A program made the position numbers and the translations under genes. Under the pieces are notes generated by a model, which saw only the letters and a program-made list of their open reading frames with translations, did not search any database and had not been told where the DNA came from. From assembly GCA_003224905.1 (NCBI GenBank), contig QIAA01000168.1:1-52334 (forward strand): a stretch of 52,334 nucleotides of DNA. Direction: 5' to 3'. This document shows positions 51,677 to 52,334 of this stretch, piece after piece. Origin of the DNA: Acidobacteriota bacterium. Its GTDB lineage: Bacteria; Acidobacteriota; Terriglobia; Terriglobales; Acidobacteriaceae. Each line of letters starts with the position of its first letter. Position 1 is the first letter of the stretch.

Positions 51677-52334
51677 CTAGACATTCGCTAAAAGCTTCTG
51701 CACGACTTCGCGAACGTTAGTCATGGGTGGCGGAGCTTGTTCGCCGAATGGCCACCTCAACTGGTACATCAAATCAACTGTGATGTTGAGTGCGTTTCCA
51801 GGTAGGTCACAGGAGGAAACCTGCGACAAAGCTGGCACTGAATCGGATACTGTGGTGATGGGCAGCGACAAGTTTGGGTTCGGTCCCGACCAAAATGACT
51901 GACCAGTGATCTTTCTGAGGTGTGCTTCAATTCGCAAGTTACAGCTTGCCTTTTGCTGTTCAAACAGCGCTCCTGCAACCCTCGTTAGTCTCAGGATCGG
52001 TACTGCTGTTGACCAGAAGTCCAAAATGTCCTTTGTTCCGCCTTCGTAATTCGACGGATAGCAGGGCTCGACATAGTGCATGATTCCGAGGTCTCCTATA
52101 TTCAGAAACCTCTCGACGTTTTGTGCCCTCGTCGCCATTGCGCCGATTGGACTGCGCACAACCTTGCCGAGTGCAAAACCCGCCATGGACCCGTTCGTCG
52201 CGTCACTTAGGAACTCGTAAACCGCTTCCCTGGTGATTAAGGCCTCCGCTGGATACAAGGGGCCGATCCGAACCTCACGGTACGCATATTTTTGGCCCAT
52301 ATTGATAGACTGCGCAAATTTCCACGACTGATCG
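51677..52334 (-). CDS. Hypothetical protein, C-terminal part (runs off the window)
   Basis: The minus-strand frame has no stop between 52334 and the stop at 51677. It continues upstream of an internal ATG at 52300 as SWKFAQSIN, so the gene probably extends beyond the window. The visible 218 residues contain YREVRIGPLYPAEALITREAVYEFL and a region with TRVAGALFEQQKASCNLRIEAHLRKITG, then FDLMY-like LNITVDLMYQLRWPFG and a tail VREVVQKLLANV. It looks like a mixed alpha/beta C-terminal domain with strands carrying alternating hydrophobics. I recognise no family. It lies on the element side of the tRNA fragment. Confidence 0.55.
   Translation of the reverse strand, partial: DQSWKFAQSINMGQKYAYREVRIGPLYPAEALITREAVYEFLSDATNGSMAGFALGKVVRSPIGAMATRAQNVERFLNIGDLGIMHYVEPCYPSNYEGGTKDILDFWSTAVPILRLTRVAGALFEQQKASCNLRIEAHLRKITGQSFWSGPNPNLSLPITTVSDSVPALSQVSSCDLPGNALNITVDLMYQLRWPFGEQAPPPMTNVREVVQKLLANV

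Noticed and set aside
1..52334. CRISPR arrays, rRNA genes, complete insertion sequences
   Set aside because: No regularly spaced repeats, rRNA signatures or complete transposase genes were seen.

Overview
This 52 kb window looks like chromosomal DNA of a soil-type member of the Acidobacteriota. No rRNA or other phylogenetic marker is present, so this is inferred from gene style: a Ser/Thr kinase fused to TPR repeats, a sulfatase-fold protein fused to TPRs, an Oar-like TonB receptor with an N-terminal carboxypeptidase-regulatory-like domain, many Tat-exported oxidoreductases and hydrolases, and moderately GC-rich coding sequence.

Layout. (1) 1-2.2 kb: a MocR-type regulator cut by the window edge faces a DoxX protein and a nitroreductase. 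The nitroreductase is truncated by a relic of a tyrosine integrase, and next to it lies a STAS protein whose C-terminus is frameshifted. (2) 2.6-6.2 kb: two small genes flank a pair of near-identical palindromes, followed by a kinase-TPR receptor. (3) 7.0-10.0 kb: an orphan phage terminase large subunit with three unrecognised companion genes, and no portal or capsid genes. (4) 10.2-16.6 kb: household and signalling genes: kdsB, an M48 membrane protease, an HD-GYP response regulator, two secreted proteins of unknown function and an aldo/keto reductase. (5) 17.3-45.1 kb: a large nutrient-acquisition locus. A plus-strand sulfatase-like/TPR pair is followed by a minus-strand block (amidohydrolase, GntR/FCD regulator, TonB receptor, Gfo/Idh/MocA oxidoreductase, ApbE, GH20). 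Divergent from that is a seven-gene plus-strand operon (oxidoreductase, double-domain esterase, DUF2264-like protein, M55 D-aminopeptidase, GH42-like glycosidase, sugar isomerase, second M55), and a convergent M28 peptidase ends the locus. (6) 45.3-50.9 kb: a ferric-reductase-like membrane protein and a small-molecule operon (N-succinylamino acid racemase-like, DapA-like, dihydroorotate dehydrogenase-like, MFS transporter). (7) 51.2 kb to the end: the 3' part of tRNA-Ala(GGC), probably an attachment site, followed by a partial gene that probably belongs to an integrated element.

How the genes may work together. A 19-bp palindrome (GTGATAT-N5-ATATCA[C/A]) occurs just upstream of the sulfatase-TPR gene and again upstream of the seven-gene operon. 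The GntR/FCD regulator encoded between these blocks is the obvious candidate to bind it. The enzymes suggest uptake and periplasmic breakdown of a glycan carrying ester groups, hexosamines and D-amino-acid peptides, such as muropeptides or an aminosugar polymer. Two exported M55 peptidases, an M28 peptidase and a racemase of the N-acylamino acid type point to D-amino acid salvage. The substrate is inference only.
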